DNA of 64,000 bases from Ailurus styani (Eukaryota; Chordata; Mammalia; Carnivora; Ailuridae): the NCBI GenBank assembly GCA_002007465.1, contig LNAC01000009.1:4345752-4409751 (forward strand), read 5' to 3'. A program made the translations under genes and the position numbers. Each line of letters starts with the position of its first letter. The first letter of the stretch is position 1. Shown here piece after piece: positions 35,861 to 47,339 of the stretch. The notes under the pieces were generated by a model. It did no database searches and was not told the DNA's origin. It was given only the letters and a program-made list of their open reading frames with translations.

Positions 35861-37899
35861 CCACCTGCCTCTAGAGCTCTTCCAAACCTCGGAAATGGCA
35901 GCAGCAGAACCGTATATGAGACCCGGTGAGAGAGGAAGGAGCGGGGCCTGCTCTGGTTGAAGCAGGAAGGTGCTTCCTCTACCTGCCCTCTGCCCCAAGG
36001 CAGTGGCATGGAAGAGCATCAGACAAGGCTGCATCCGCACACTGAATGCCTGCCTGTATGTACCAGGCTGACTCGCAAAGCGGAGGCCAGCACATCAGAC
36101 AGATGGGGAGAGGGGACGGTGCCCCAGCACCAAGGCCAACATACGCTGAGCAGGGTGCACGGAGCAGACAGGCAGAGGGTGGAGCAGCATGGATGCAGAG
36201 AGAGAAAACAGGGCCTCTGCACACCGGGGAGGGGTGGCAAGCCCTTCTTGCTTGGAAATGGTCAGGAAATTTGTGCAGAGATGTATTCATGTGAGATGGA
36301 GTCACTGGACGAGGAAGAAGAGCTCTGCCAAGACACATCATCCTGTCTTTTGCCGTGAACTTGACCAAACACTGCATCCGATTCACTGCATACAGCCAAG
36401 GGGCTCCCTCGTCTCTCCAGGGGCCCAACCATTCTGAAAGGACAACCCAGATCTGGCTTTCCACCTAGCTTTCTCTGCAACAAAAGGAAGGACACAGGCG
36501 GGAAGCACTTGTTCCTGGGGCCAGCACCTGCCTATGGAGAGAGCAATTCTGCTAGGATTGTGAGGTCCTCAGGTGGTGACTCATCAACTCTGGAAAAGTC
36601 CACCAACTGCTCCTTTTGCCTGAAATAAGCTTTGGATAACAGCTCTCCAAAAAAATGGCACGGAATTCTTTAAAATATGAGTAATAACATAAGAAATGTA
36701 GGCAGAGCACAGGTGTTTAGCTTTTGAGACAAAAGCTCGAGCTCAGGCAGGCAACAAGGTCTGCAACTGGCCCCTCCCTTGGTCCCTTGTCGTCCCCCCA
36801 GGGATTTGCTGGGCAAAGGGTCTGCTTGTCCTTTGCTGGGAACCAGCATCCTAGTCTTCCCGGCCACCTCCAAATCTGGTCGGTAGAGGGCGCTGGATCA
36901 CCGCACACACACTCTCTCTCCAGCCCCGCGGTGCCACCTGATCCCTGAGTCCACACAAAAGACCACACTTGAAGTATTTCTTATGCTTATTCTCCAGTCA
37001 GAAAAGGACCCGAAGAGAGCTCAGGGACTCAGTAGTCAGGGCACGGGGCGGGTCTGCACCACAGGGTCCTAGGCTGTTGGAGAAGCATTTGCTGCAAAAC
37101 TGAGTATGTGCCTGGATCTGGGCAGAACGCTGGAAGGTAACAGGCACTGGACATGGTTCCTGCCCTCGAGCAGTTCACAACGTGACCGCAACCCAAGGTG
37201 AAGGTATGATGGCTGAGAAGAAGCATTCGGAGAGGAAAGCCCAGCCCAGGCCCAGCCCCAGGGTGTTCGGGGAAGGCTTCCTGGGAGAGGCGGCATTTGA
37301 GTCGCCATCTAAGGCAGGGGATTTGAGACACACCGTTGTATAGCTGTCCACATGAGCAAAGACACAGAAACATGAAAAAGGAAGGGAAGAAGAGACGACC
37401 AGTTTAGCTTAAAGTCTGAAGCTTAGGGATGAGGCAGAGAAGGAGATCACGGGAGCTGGATTTGGAAGCCTTCACCCTGTGGGCCTGCTGCAGACCACCA
37501 CACAGGAAAACAAGAGTCACCCGCAGCTCACTCAGGGAGAGAAAGCCATCCAACTCCTCTGCTGGGGAGATGACAGACCCAAAGCCTCAAGGAAGTAAGA
37601 TGCTCATCATTTCATAAATCTTCAGTGGAAATTTTGAGTGAAATATCAGCATTTTTTTTTTTTAAGTCAAAGGTACTGGATAGGAAAACAATACAAAAAG
37701 CAAAGACACCAACCCCTCCCTCCCCCGATACATTAGGAGAATCACAGAGACGTGCGTGCCACCTGGGAAGGGCTGCCCAGCCAGAGAGGAGAGCTGGGGA
37801 CACAAAGTGGTGTTTAGCCGGAAGCATTAACGTAACACTTAATTATCCTTCCACATCCTGGTGGACTTAACCCAGTCACGTGGGAATACATTTGCCTTA

Positions 37900-38075
37900 T
37901 TTTTATTTATTTTTAAAGATTTTTATTTGAGAGAGACAGAGATAGTGACAGAGAGCACAGCGGGGAAGAGGGGGAGAAGCAGGTTCCCCTCCGAGCAGGA
38001 AGCCCAGGCTCCATCCCAGGACGCTGAGATCACCCCCCGAGACGAAGGTAGACGGTTAACCAACAGCCACCCAGA
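37900..38075 (-). mobile_element. CAN-SINE, diverged
   Basis: Minus orientation; TTTTAAAGATTTTTATTTGA, a GA-rich body, then GACGGTTAACCAACAGCCACCC with the head truncated. Confidence 0.85.
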
Positions 38076-38464
38076 CTTACACTTAATATGGACTATCTTG
38101 ACATCTGTTTCACTCGGCAAGTAAAACAAAACTGATCCCAATTTCCCCGTAGCCCTTGTAAACCACGAACTGTACCAGAGTTTTGCATAAAACATATAAA
38201 CCTTATAAACCTTTCGTTCTGACACACTACCTTCAATTTCGGCTTCCCGTGGCCTGCGCTCCTGGCCCCCTTGCTTCAGCTGCTAGTGACCGTGCTCTCT
38301 CGCTGCCTGGCAAGCTTCTGGGGAGGTTGCTCTTCCTGCTTTCACTGGGAGAAGTGGTGTTCTTGGTCCAATAGAAAGTTACAGCCTGCCCAGAGGTGGG
38401 GCCCAAGCCTCGGCCCTTCCAGACCATGTGATGTCAACAGGCAGCAGCTGTAACCACTCTGGGA

Positions 38465-38605
38465 CTATGGGCCTGAGCTGACCCTGGGCACAGGTGATGG
38501 GCCTTAGCCGACCCCTGCACAGGTGACAGTGACTNTGGGCCTGAGCCGACCCCCTGCACAGGTGATGGGCCTGAGCCGACCCCCTGCACAGGTGACAGTG
38601 ACTGC
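38465..38605. repeat. GC-rich minisatellite, about four ~30-bp copies
   Basis: Units of about 27-30 bp share GGGCCTGAGCCGACC and CTGCACAGG, with copies near 38465, 38494, 38536 and 38563. The second and fourth copies are each followed by TGACAGTGACT, so there is a higher-order repeat. An N at 38535 sits at the start of the third copy and hints at a difficult assembly. Confidence 0.85.
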
Positions 38606-39144
38606 AGCTGTGCTGATGCTCTGGGTATTGAGAAAGGACCATGAAAATGCTGACCTGAGCTGTGTCAGCCTGGTACCCCTAAACTGGAGAAACGCCACGG
38701 CCCACCCTGAGACTCTGAGCAGCTCACTGGCTCTTGCTGGCTCTTTATGCCAAAGCGAGACTAAAAACTACTTGTCAAGTTTCAGGCGATTGCGAGTAGT
38801 CCAGCTCAAGTATCACTCTGGGTTTGCGAAACCGTCACAGGAGAGACCAGACTGTCTTTATGTGGGGGGGGAGGTCCCGAAGGACAGAGTCCTCTGAGCT
38901 GCTGGCCCATGACAGTGGCGCTCTTCTGAGGGGGGCGGACGCTCAGCTAGGGGAAGCCGGCAGCCACACCACCCTCTCCTGTGCACCTCCTGGTGTGTGG
39001 CGAGGTTTGTGGGGCCCCGGGAGGAGCCCTGCAGTCTGTTTCTGACAGACCTTGTTCATCTCCCTTCCCCCACGTGGGAGCTTGAGACGCATTCTTGTTT
39101 ATGCCACATCCCTCCCCAAACACCACTGCCTCGCCAATTCTTGT

Positions 39145-39150
39145 TTTATT
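39145..39150 (-). terminator. Candidate intronic polyadenylation signal (AATAAA)
   Basis: The minus strand carries AATAAA here, about 815 nt past the read-through stop of the 39966-40088 exon, with an ATTAAA at 39175-39180 just before it. Downstream in the sense direction is a G/U-rich stretch (GGCAGTGGTGTTTGGGG), as expected near a cleavage site. It is a plausible 3' end for the short MVB12B isoform. Such hexamers also occur by chance in AT-rich introns. Confidence 0.4.
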
Positions 39151-39227
39151 TACTTTTGTAATCCCTTTCTCAAATTTAATCCCTCATTGCTCTTTGTTCC
39201 TTGCCCTCAAATAATTCACTAGTAAGG

Positions 39228-39345
39228 CACAGCGTTATTATTATTATTGAACTATAGTTGACATACATGTTATATTAGTTTCAGGTGTGCAACATAGGAA
39301 ATCGACAGTTCTCAATGTTATGCAGTGCTCACCACGGTAAGTCAG
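39228..39345 (-). mobile_element. L1 3' end, minus orientation
   Basis: TTGAACTATAGTTGACATAC and AGTTTCAGGTGTGCAACATA are the complement of the standard L1 3' terminus (ACACCTGAAACTAATATAAC type). Confidence 0.8.
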
Positions 39346-39961
39346 TGCTGAGAGGTTAAGAGTTTGTTTTTGTTTTTTTTTGACAGGATTCTTTTTACCA
39401 CCTGCATTTTGCAAAGACCATAACTACCTCTAATACAACTGAAATCAGGTGCAGAGTGACCAGTTTGCTCACCCAAGCTTCTTTGTGGAATGATTGAAAC
39501 TAACACCCCCTGAAAACCTTCTCACTCTGCTCTCACACCCAAACTATCCATCTCTTAGTTTGTAGCTCAGTGGGAAAAGAAACAATATGCAAATGAACAA
39601 AATGACTTATCAACCCTCAAATGAGCTGTTGACCAAGGCAGGGAAGGAATTCTCCCTTCTTAAGGCCAGTGTTCCCAACCACGTGGCTACAAGTCATGTG
39701 TCTGTGTGTAGCTAAGAGCTCTTTAGAATAACAAGCCAATTTTAAGTTGCATATTCTGCTATCTTAGGAGCAGAATATGTACAAGATAGAATATGGAATG
39801 GCCTTTACTTTGTGTAATGCAAACATTTCTAATTGGATTTTTTAAAATCTCCTCTAGCGGTACATTGCTTCTGCAGTTTTTAGCGGATACTAAGGGCAAG
39901 TGAGACCCAAGACCACATCACTGTAACACGCATCATGGCGCCAAACGCCGCCGCCGAGGCC

Positions 39962-39964
39962 TCA
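39962..39964 (-). other. MVB12B: Read-through stop codon overlapping the exon donor (short MVB12B isoform)
   Basis: The exon ends CCCAG and the donor begins GTGAG. If the donor is not used, the frame reads Pro-Arg-TGA. A 221-residue protein lacking the UMA domain would result. I recall a human isoform of exactly that length, so the short form may be conserved; transcripts are not visible here. Confidence 0.55.
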
Positions 39965-39965
39965 C

Positions 39966-40088
39966 CTGGGCAGGTTGGGGGCTGGGGTGGAAGCAGCGGA
40001 TGACTGGGAAGGCGTTGTGGGTTGAGATGAGTCGTGATTCCTCGGTACTTTGCCCATTCGGTACCAGATCCCCATGCTGTTCAGTTCC
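39966..40088 (-). CDS. MVB12B: MVB12B coding exon, end of the MABP domain and Ser/Pro linker (partial CDS)
   Basis: This 123-bp exon completes Gly, then encodes 40 residues and two bases of an Arg. It reads ELNSMGIWYRMGKVPR, NHDSSQPTTPSQSSA and ASTPAPNLP. The start closes the MABP fold. The rest is a Ser/Thr/Pro-rich flexible linker, a likely phosphorylation region, leading to the UMA domain. By recall human has Arg where this copy has Lys in MGKVPR. The acceptor is TCTTTTCTCCCAAAG before GGAACT. The donor GTGAGG overlaps a stop: reading through it gives Pro-Arg-stop (TGA at 39962-39964). That would end the protein at human position 221, the length I recall for the short human isoform 2, so this exon may also serve as an alternative last coding exon. 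Confidence 0.96.
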
Positions 40089-40473
40089 CTTTGGGAGAAA
40101 AGAGAAATCTTCTTACAAAGCAAACCAGCTCAGTTAAAAGAATCACAGCTTCAAGCGCCTGGAGGGCCACTTTTGCCCACAAAGATCGGTTCCATCACCA
40201 CCCTTCGTGCTCTGGTGTTAGAGTTCAGAGCCTAACGTGAGGTCAGTCAACTGTCACAACAAGGCAGGCTCTCTGACCGGCCCTCTTCTTTACCTGCCCT
40301 GGAGCTGGCCTTCCTACTACAGGATGGACGTTTTCCTTGGTTCTCAGTCTTCAAAATTCTTTTTATTTTGCCACTTCATTATGGGTAATTACGTAATAAT
40401 CCACTTCAGGTCCTTTGTGTGGTTAGGGTGAGACAGATGGGGCAACAATGGGCAAATGGATGCATGTGTCTGT

Positions 40474-40675
40474 TTGTTTTTTGTTTTTGTTTTTTTAAGA
40501 TTTTATTTATTTGAGAGAGAAAGAGAGAGTGCACCGGCAGGAGGAAGGGGCAGAGGAAAGGGACAAGCAGATTCCCCTCTGAGCAGAGAGCCCAATGCAG
40601 GCTCCATCCCAGGAGCCCAGGATCATGACCTGAGCGGAAGACAGGTGCTTAACCACTGAGCCCCCCAGGCGCCCC
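40474..40675 (-). mobile_element. CAN-SINE
   Basis: Minus orientation; TTTAAGATTTTATTTATTTG at the low end and GAGCCCCCCAGGCGCCCC at the high end. It lies about 390 bp upstream, in transcript direction, of the exon at 39966-40088. Confidence 0.92.
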
Positions 40676-42924
40676 TGCCTGGTTTTACCCTGTGACGGGA
40701 ATTAGCCCCACCCTGCTCAAGGACATGTCCCAACTTCTGGATAAACTCCTACCGCCTGGATGTCACCCACAGTTGGCTTCATTCTCAGGGGCAGCTGGTG
40801 AGACGTCTTCAAACCACAAAGCCTGAGGCAAGTGCCCCACGGACAAACAAACGTGGCCACAAAAGGACTCGACAGATGCCGCATTGGGTCCCCTGTTCCC
40901 AGATGTGCGCCCCTGTCCCACCCCATTAGGAGTATTTATGAGACAGGTTTGGTCTTAGGAACTGGAACGGGATTATTTTAGCCACATCCAACCTAAAACT
41001 TCTCAACTGCCCCCACAGAACTGCATCTCGTCAAATGATGAGGACAGATTTATTCCGTGGAGACTTCTGGTAGCTTCTCAGTACACTACAGGAACTATTC
41101 TAAACCACGATCACGTCTCATCAGATGGCCGGTTCCCAGCAGCCAGTCTGATTCCATCACACCTCGGTGATGGCTCCATGGTCCCAGGCTTGGAGGGGCT
41201 GTTCTCAGTCCAAGGTTTGAATCCCCCAGCCGACAACCCTGAACTCTCGCAGAGTAATGTATATGCTCGTTTTTAAGAAAAAGGTGACTCAGAGTTCTGG
41301 ACACTGTCATTTTCCTTCCTTAAAAATAATACTCGAATTGTCTTCTTCTGAAAAGGAATTTTTGCCCCAAAATGATATAAAATATGCTTTATTTAGCTAT
41401 CTTTTCAAAATGATATAAAAGAAGATTCTAGTTTTGATTATTCAGACATATATGGTAACAATCTAGTCTTTAGAATTGTTTAAATTGGTTAAAAATTGGG
41501 TCTTTTAAAGTACTATAGTTTGTAATTAAAAATACACATAGTAACGAAATGAGACTTTAAAAATTCATTATTAAATTGTTGGTCTCTACTATTTATATGT
41601 AAATGGCTGCTTCTAGGCACCTGAAGTACAGTCATTCTCTAAACTGTTTCCTCCTCCCGTAATCCTGTTCATATAATTAGTTTAGACCATGTTGCAAAAC
41701 AGGACTTTGGCGTGTGGAGGAAGGGGAAGATCGCAGAATCCTGAGATGGAGCATTCAGATTCCACGGGTGAAGGGTCTAAAGGAACTATCATGCCCCAGG
41801 ATGAAGACCATCTGTTCCCATGACACCTGCTCCCCAGGGACTCCACGCAAATACCACACTTGCAGGCCATCGCCCACGGGGAAAGGTCCCCAGAGAAAGG
41901 CCCGGTTTATAGAGTGAAGACCTGGGTTCAAGTGAACAAGAAGCAAAAGAGAGCACAACCCAGATCCGGAGGCCACTGCAAAAGGCAATTTGGAGAGCAC
42001 ACCCTGGGGACCTCAGGGGGATGAGCGAGGTACCTGCAGAGCTGGCCAGGGAGAGAGGGATGCCGAAAACCGTCTAGGGGACTCATTAGTTTGAGAGACC
42101 TGAGTTTCAGTTGACTGAATATAGTGAGTATCTCTTATTTTCTGGGCATCCAGCACCCATTCACCCCTCATTCTGACTCCGCCTTCTTCCTTCCGTATGT
42201 GGGGGGGCAGTCAACCCCTCAGTCCTAGCCTCTGGGTTCCAATGGAGCCAATCCTATTTCTAGCTCAGTTCTGGTTTCTCAGACCATGACACCTTTCCAG
42301 GTAGCAGTCATGGGTTCAGGGTGCACAGGACTTCAGTGAAATCAAACCAAAACAGTGAAATAAAACACCAGTTAGACTGAATTCTAGAAACCATTTGAAT
42401 TATCGAGAACATAGACTTGTTCTTTACCTCAGAAACTGAACCTGATGGAAAAGTAGGTGGAGCTCCCACACCACCACTAGTCCACTAACTAGGGAAGAAC
42501 ATGTGGAAGAATCCACCCTCTGGAATCAGAGCAAGGAAGTAAACAGGGGGAAACTAGTCCTAATGCTGTCCTCTGAGCACCTGCTTCAAGCCACACCTGA
42601 AGCCATCCTGCCCCTGAACTCTGCTGTTATGCCAGCCAACAAATTCTTCCTTTTGCTTGAGCCAGCCTGGGTTGGGCTTCCTGTCACTTACAAGCAAGAG
42701 TCCAGAGTGAAATCCTGAGATTCCCTGTACTTTGTATTTTCAAAACAGGTACAGAGCTGGGCCCATGCCTAGTACTGAGGCTACCAGGTAAACGAGACAC
42801 AGCGGGCCTAGCCCTCAGCTGCCCTCTGCTTCTCAAGGAAGATGAACATCAGACCGAAGAAGTGCACAAAGAATTGTGGTGTAGTCATGTGATACTCATA
42901 TTTCTTCCCGACTACCCCCCATGG

Positions 42925-43235
42925 CTCTCCAGCGTGCCGGGGACAAAATCCAAACTGCCGCCATGTTGTATGAGGTCCTGCTAACCGCTCACCCCCAAGC
43001 CCGACTCGCCCTCCCTCACCCACGTCAGCCACACTGGGCTGCTCTCTGTCTGGAACACACCACACCCATTCCCAGCTTTATACCTGCCCTTCTCCTGAGC
43101 CTGGAAGGCTCTGCCTTCAAATCTCTGCATGGCTGGCTTCTTCTTGACATTTGCATCTCTGTCCTGTGTCACCAGCCCCCACCTCCCCAGCACCCTCGCT
43201 GAAGTAGCCTCTGTTCATTGCCGTGTTTCATTTTT
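42925..43235 (+). mobile_element. L2-like relic
   Basis: GACAAAATCCAAACTGCC, GGTCCTGCTAACCGCTCACC and GCATGGCTGGCTTCTTCTTG follow the L2 order. Confidence 0.5.
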
Positions 43236-43742
43236 GCCACTAACTGAAATGGTCTCTTCTTGTTTGTTGCTTGTCTCCCCTTTTAGAATACCAGTTCCAG
43301 GAGAGCTGGTCTTTGCTTGCTCCTTCACCACCATACCCACGGTCTTTGGCCCAGAGGTACAAACGGGCGCTCCTAAACTCTGGTGGGGCAAATAAACAAT
43401 GCGGACAGTTGAGGCCGAGTGGTCAAAAAGGAGAGGACACCTGGGCGTTCAGGTACGCGGAAAGGCCCCCAAAGAGCCTGAAGGACGAACACACAGAAGG
43501 ACAAGGGAAGGAAAGGCCCTTAGCTGGAGGAAGCTTCAGGAACAAAGGAGCGGTCAAGAGGCCAAGAGCACGGTGTCTGACTGGCAGGAGGTTAGCAGGA
43601 AAGGGCAGTGATGAGAGCTCAGGCTGGAGACGCAGGTGGCTCACAGCCCCGTGGGTCACACGGTCTCAGGACTTCACCTCTGGGAGTGACCTGAGCTCTC
43701 TCATCAGAGAGAAGAGCTGACATCCATATTACTAAGACTTAC

Positions 43743-43872
43743 CCGATAAACGTGTACTGCGGTGGGGCCTGTTTGGTCCGGCCCATGATCCGAATGTCAC
43801 AGATTGCAGCTTCTGTTGAATCCCGTGGGATAAATTTAATGCACAGCCTCTTTTTTCTAAAAGCCAATTCCT
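43743..43872 (-). CDS. MVB12B: MVB12B coding exon, basic part of the MABP domain (partial CDS)
   Basis: This 130-bp exon contributes two bases that complete Gln, 42 codons and two bases of a Gly. It reads ELAFRKKRLCIKFIPRD, STEAAICDIRIMGRTK and QAPPQYTFI. By recall it matches human residues 138-179, with Leu where I remember Val in the motif EVAFRKKR. The acceptor is CCTTTTCTTCAG and the donor is GTAAGT at 43737-43742. The Arg/Lys-rich RKKR and GRTK segments fit the basic surface that lets the MABP domain bind negatively charged lipids. This exon was the clearest landmark for naming the gene. In-frame intron sequence beyond the acceptor is not part of the protein. Confidence 0.98.
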
Positions 43873-44239
43873 CTGAAGAAAAGGACAACAAGAAAAGATG
43901 TGAGTCTTCCAGAGATGCCAGCATCTCTCTCCTGAATGCCACGTCGCCTGTCACGTCCCCTTCCTGGCGGCAGGAGTGACGACCCACCCGAGTCGTTGGG
44001 CCACACCCTTCCCGCCCTCCACAGGGTGCCTAGGCCGTGACTGCGGAGTGGGCGCCAGTCGCCCTGCCCCTGCATTCGGGACCTGACCCCAGGCCCCTGC
44101 ACTGGGAAGGGCTCCCGGGGCAGGCAGAGCTGGAATAAACCCATGGGGCTGGCTTCCGAAGGCCACAACCACTGTCTGTTCACTGCTCAAGCCATGAGGG
44201 ACATACACACAGACGCCCTGAGTAGTAACACTTCTGGTC

Positions 44240-44700
44240 ACGTGGACTTTTCTTTTTTACTTTTTATTATGGAAATTTTCACACATTCCCCAAAGCGGGG
44301 AGAACAACAGAGTGAATCCACCTGTTCCCCTCATCCGGTTTCAACATTGTCGACAGGGACAAGCTGCGTTCGCCCCTCTCCCCCGCTCCCTGGCAATTTT
44401 GCTGGAGGATTTAAAATGAATCCCCACACTATGTCATGTTACCCATCAATATCTCAGGAAGCATCTATGGCCAACGGTTTGTTTTAATATGACCAGCAGG
44501 CTACGATAATACCTAACTAAATGAACAATGATTCTTTGGCATCACCAGTAGATAGTCTACATTCAAGTTTTCTCCATTGTCTCCAAAATACCATTTAACT
44601 ATGGCTTTGTCTCCATCAAGATCCAAACGATGTCTATGCCCTGAATCTGGTTGTTTGGCCTCTTGGGTTCTTTTTCTTCTGTAACAACCTCTCTACCCTC
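44240..44700 (+). mobile_element. Old LINE-like relic (family uncertain)
   Basis: TTTATTATGGAAATTTTCACA, a CATCCGGTTTCAACATTG segment and ATCAAGATCCAAACGATGTC resemble an ancient interspersed repeat common in mammals. I cannot name the family with confidence. Confidence 0.4.
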
Positions 44701-45269
44701 CCCTTTCCTTCAGGCCGCTGGTACGTTGGTGAAATTGGGTCATTCTCCTGTATTTCTGTGAATTGACAGATCAAAAGGCTTGATGAGATGCATTTTTTTG
44801 AGGTAGGAACGCTTCACGAGTGGTGCATAGATGTCCAATGGCGTCTTGTCAGAGTCCAGCTCTGCCACGTGTAGGGGTTCTGGTGGGGTTGGCCTGGTAT
44901 GTGGGTTATAAAGTCCCCAATGACCATTCTTTGGGCAGTGTCTTCATCCCCTGATGACCATTGCCTAGATCCATACTCTCAGTAAAGTTTCCAAAATGGT
45001 GATTTTCTAATTCTGGGATTCCTTCTGTATTTATTAGCTGGAATTCTTCTACATAAAAAGTAACTTTTCTTCTTCAACTACTTGGTCTCCCTGAAAAAGC
45101 TTCAGTATAGGAAAGGAAAGATATGTGATTCTTTGCTCTTATTAAGTCTTAAATCAACAAGCTGGTGATCTAGCAACCGCCAATGGTGACCAACCAGGTG
45201 TTTTTTGTTTGTTCATTTGCGGTTTTTAAATATGAATTCCAATCAATCAATTCCAATCCACTGGATGCA

Positions 45270-45475
45270 TGAGTCAGGTGTACCTGGGTTGAAATCCCAG
45301 CTCCCCCATCAGCTCTATGATCTTAGGCAAGTGGCGTAAATTCTCTGAGCCTAGGTTTCATTATCTGTAAAAGGGAATTAATGAGACCCCACTCCAAAGG
45401 GACATCGGGTGGATGAAATGTGATAACACATCATATGCTTCTCCTAGCCCAGTGCCTGGCACTAGAAAGTGTGCA
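45270..45475 (+). mobile_element. MIR
   Basis: CTGGGTTGAAATCCCAGCTC, TATGATCTTAGGCAAGTGGC and TCATTATCTGTAAAAGGG are MIR landmarks. Confidence 0.85.
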
Positions 45476-46851
45476 CATAGCCGCGAATGTTCTTATCATT
45501 ACCGGTAAGCCTCCAGCACACAATTTATGTCAGCGTTTGGCATTGACTTTCAGGACCTTTCACTTCCGGGGCAGGAAGTAAGCACACGCAAATCAGACAC
45601 CGAGCGGGGAGGGAAGGACAGTCACGCCTCTGGTCTTGTCTTGACCAAGGGGAGATTACCATCAGTGGGGGCATCTTATCGTTGACTTCGGGGAGGGAAT
45701 TTTTTAAAGAGCTAGGTAGACATTCAGAAACTTGATGGGTTCTTTTCCCAGGCAAGGAAACTGAGGGCTAGATCAGATCTGTGAGATATGAGTAATAATG
45801 TCCTGAATCCCGACCCTAGACATTGTACCCTACGAGACAGGGGCGGTATCCTGGGGGAAAAACGCCCATACCAACACCGCACCTTCAAAACTATGAGCTG
45901 GTAAGATCAGACCTGGGAAAGTGTGAAGAAGGTGAGACCTTCCCTCATAGAAATGAAAATGCAAGTCTCATACTTGTTTTTGCCACGCTGCTCTTTGCTC
46001 TATTCCTGCGTCTACAGCAACTTGGGGTAAGAGATGGAGCCACTAATTACACATGCTTAAACAGGCCTAATTTTAAGTAAACATATTATACAGAGTCAAT
46101 AGAAATGTGTTCAGTCATGCTAATGAACACAGAGAAAGGATACAGCACTTTACTAAAACAGTCTTCCGGTTTTTAAGTACTGTGTGGATAGCAACAAACT
46201 ATTTTAAATTCATTACAGGAGTCTCATCTTCTTGGCTGACTTTATAAAATCGGGGCCTTAAATGCACTGAGACTGCGCAGAGCTGACCACGGGTCCGTCC
46301 GGTCAGCCTGGGCTCACCCTGCCCCCTGGGGACGGGATCCAGGAAAGGACCGTGTAACCCGGAATGAACAGGCTGTCCTAAACCCACCCTCCTTGTGTGA
46401 TAAGACGCCTGTGGGTGATGCCAGGCCCTGCCCTCAGAATGTCCATGTGCAGCAACTGTCATGAGGAAGAGGCTTCCCCCACCAGGATCACCAGGGCCCC
46501 AACACGAATAGAACCCAGGCCCGGGCAGGACGCAGCCCTGGGCTTCCTCCCTTAACCGGTTCAACAGATGAAGAGGAAAATGCAGCATGGGGAATCCCCT
46601 GTGGCTCTAGAGTCTATCAATATAAAGACATTATAAGTCAATTAGTTGTCAAAAATGAACACCAATGCAAATTTTGAAACTAAGAAAAGCACGAGGGAGA
46701 AGTGGGAAATGAACACCAGTCTACGAGGCAATTTTAGTTCCTAGGAGGACAAGTCATATAAGAGTAAGCAAAAGCAGCAAGCAAACACTTGTGAAAGTGT
46801 TCAGTCTTGCTAATAAAAGATGACATGAAAATTAAATAAAATTAGAATAGT

Positions 46852-47049
46852 GGGCGCCTGGGTGGCTCAGTGGGTTAATGCCTCTGCTTTCGGCTCAGGT
46901 CATGATCTCAGGGTCCTGGGATCGAGGCCCGCATTCGGGCTCCCTGCTCAGCGGGGAGCCTGCTTCCCTCTCTCTCTCTGCCTGCCTCTCTGCCTCCTTG
47001 TGATCTCTCTCCCTCTGTGAAATAAATAAATAAAATCTTTAAAAAAAAA
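46852..47049 (+). mobile_element. CAN-SINE, young, tail interrupted by an assembly gap
   Basis: Plus orientation, GGGCGCCTGGGTGGCTCAGT to AATAAATAAATAAAATCTTT, then A's into 26 Ns (47050-47075). A 15-bp target duplication ATAAAATTAGAATAG occurs at 46836-46850 and 47084-47098. Confidence 0.95.
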
Positions 47050-47075
47050 NNNNNNNNNNNNNNNNNNNNNNNNNN
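47050..47075. other. Assembly gap (26 N)
   Basis: The gap falls in the poly-A tail of the SINE at 46852-47049. Another single N is at 47201 and one more at 38535. Confidence 1.
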
Positions 47076-47078
47076 AAA

Positions 47079-47323
47079 ATAAAATAAAATTAGAATAGTA
47101 AAACCAAATAAAAATTTAAAACCTATGCTGGCAGGCTGGTGGAAAGCAGGCACAAGCCTGTATCATTAGTGGCACCGTGAACTGGTATTTCTGGAAGTTA
47201 NATAAAATAAAATTAGAATAGTAAAACCAAATAAAAATTTAAAACCTATGCTGGCAGGCCAGTGGAAAGCAGGCACAAGCCTGTATCATTAGTGGCACCG
47301 TGAACTGGTATTTCTGGAAGTTA
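47079..47323. repeat. 122-bp direct duplication joined by one N (probable assembly artefact)
   Basis: 47079-47200 and 47202-47323 are the same 122 bp except for a GGCTGGTGG/GGCCAGTGG difference, and are separated by an N at 47201. The position next to a gap suggests two haplotype ends placed in series rather than a genomic duplication. Confidence 0.85.
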
Positions 47324-47339
47324 ATTTGGCAACAGAGAA

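Larger units (their letters stand above)
9495..39965 (-). other. MVB12B large intron (30.5 kb)
   Basis: This intron runs between the Ser/Pro-linker exon (upstream in the transcript, 39966-40088) and the linker exon at 9400-9494. It contains MER5A-like, L2, MIR and L3/CR1-like relics, L1 pieces, six CAN-SINEs, a 52-bp minisatellite of 31 copies, a 30-bp minisatellite, AT-rich candidate conserved elements and CpG-dense patches. I see no convincing extra coding exon. The longest open frames inside it (for example 11531-12229 plus, 22792-23406 minus and 32007-32573 minus) have no recognisable domain. Confidence 0.85.
40089..43742 (-). other. MVB12B intron (3.65 kb)
   Basis: Bounded by donor GTAAGT at 43737-43742 and an acceptor ending at 40089. 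It contains one minus-oriented CAN-SINE (40474-40675), an AT-rich stretch at 41330-41640 that could be a conserved element, and an L2 relic near 42925-43235. Nothing else was recognised. Confidence 0.9.
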
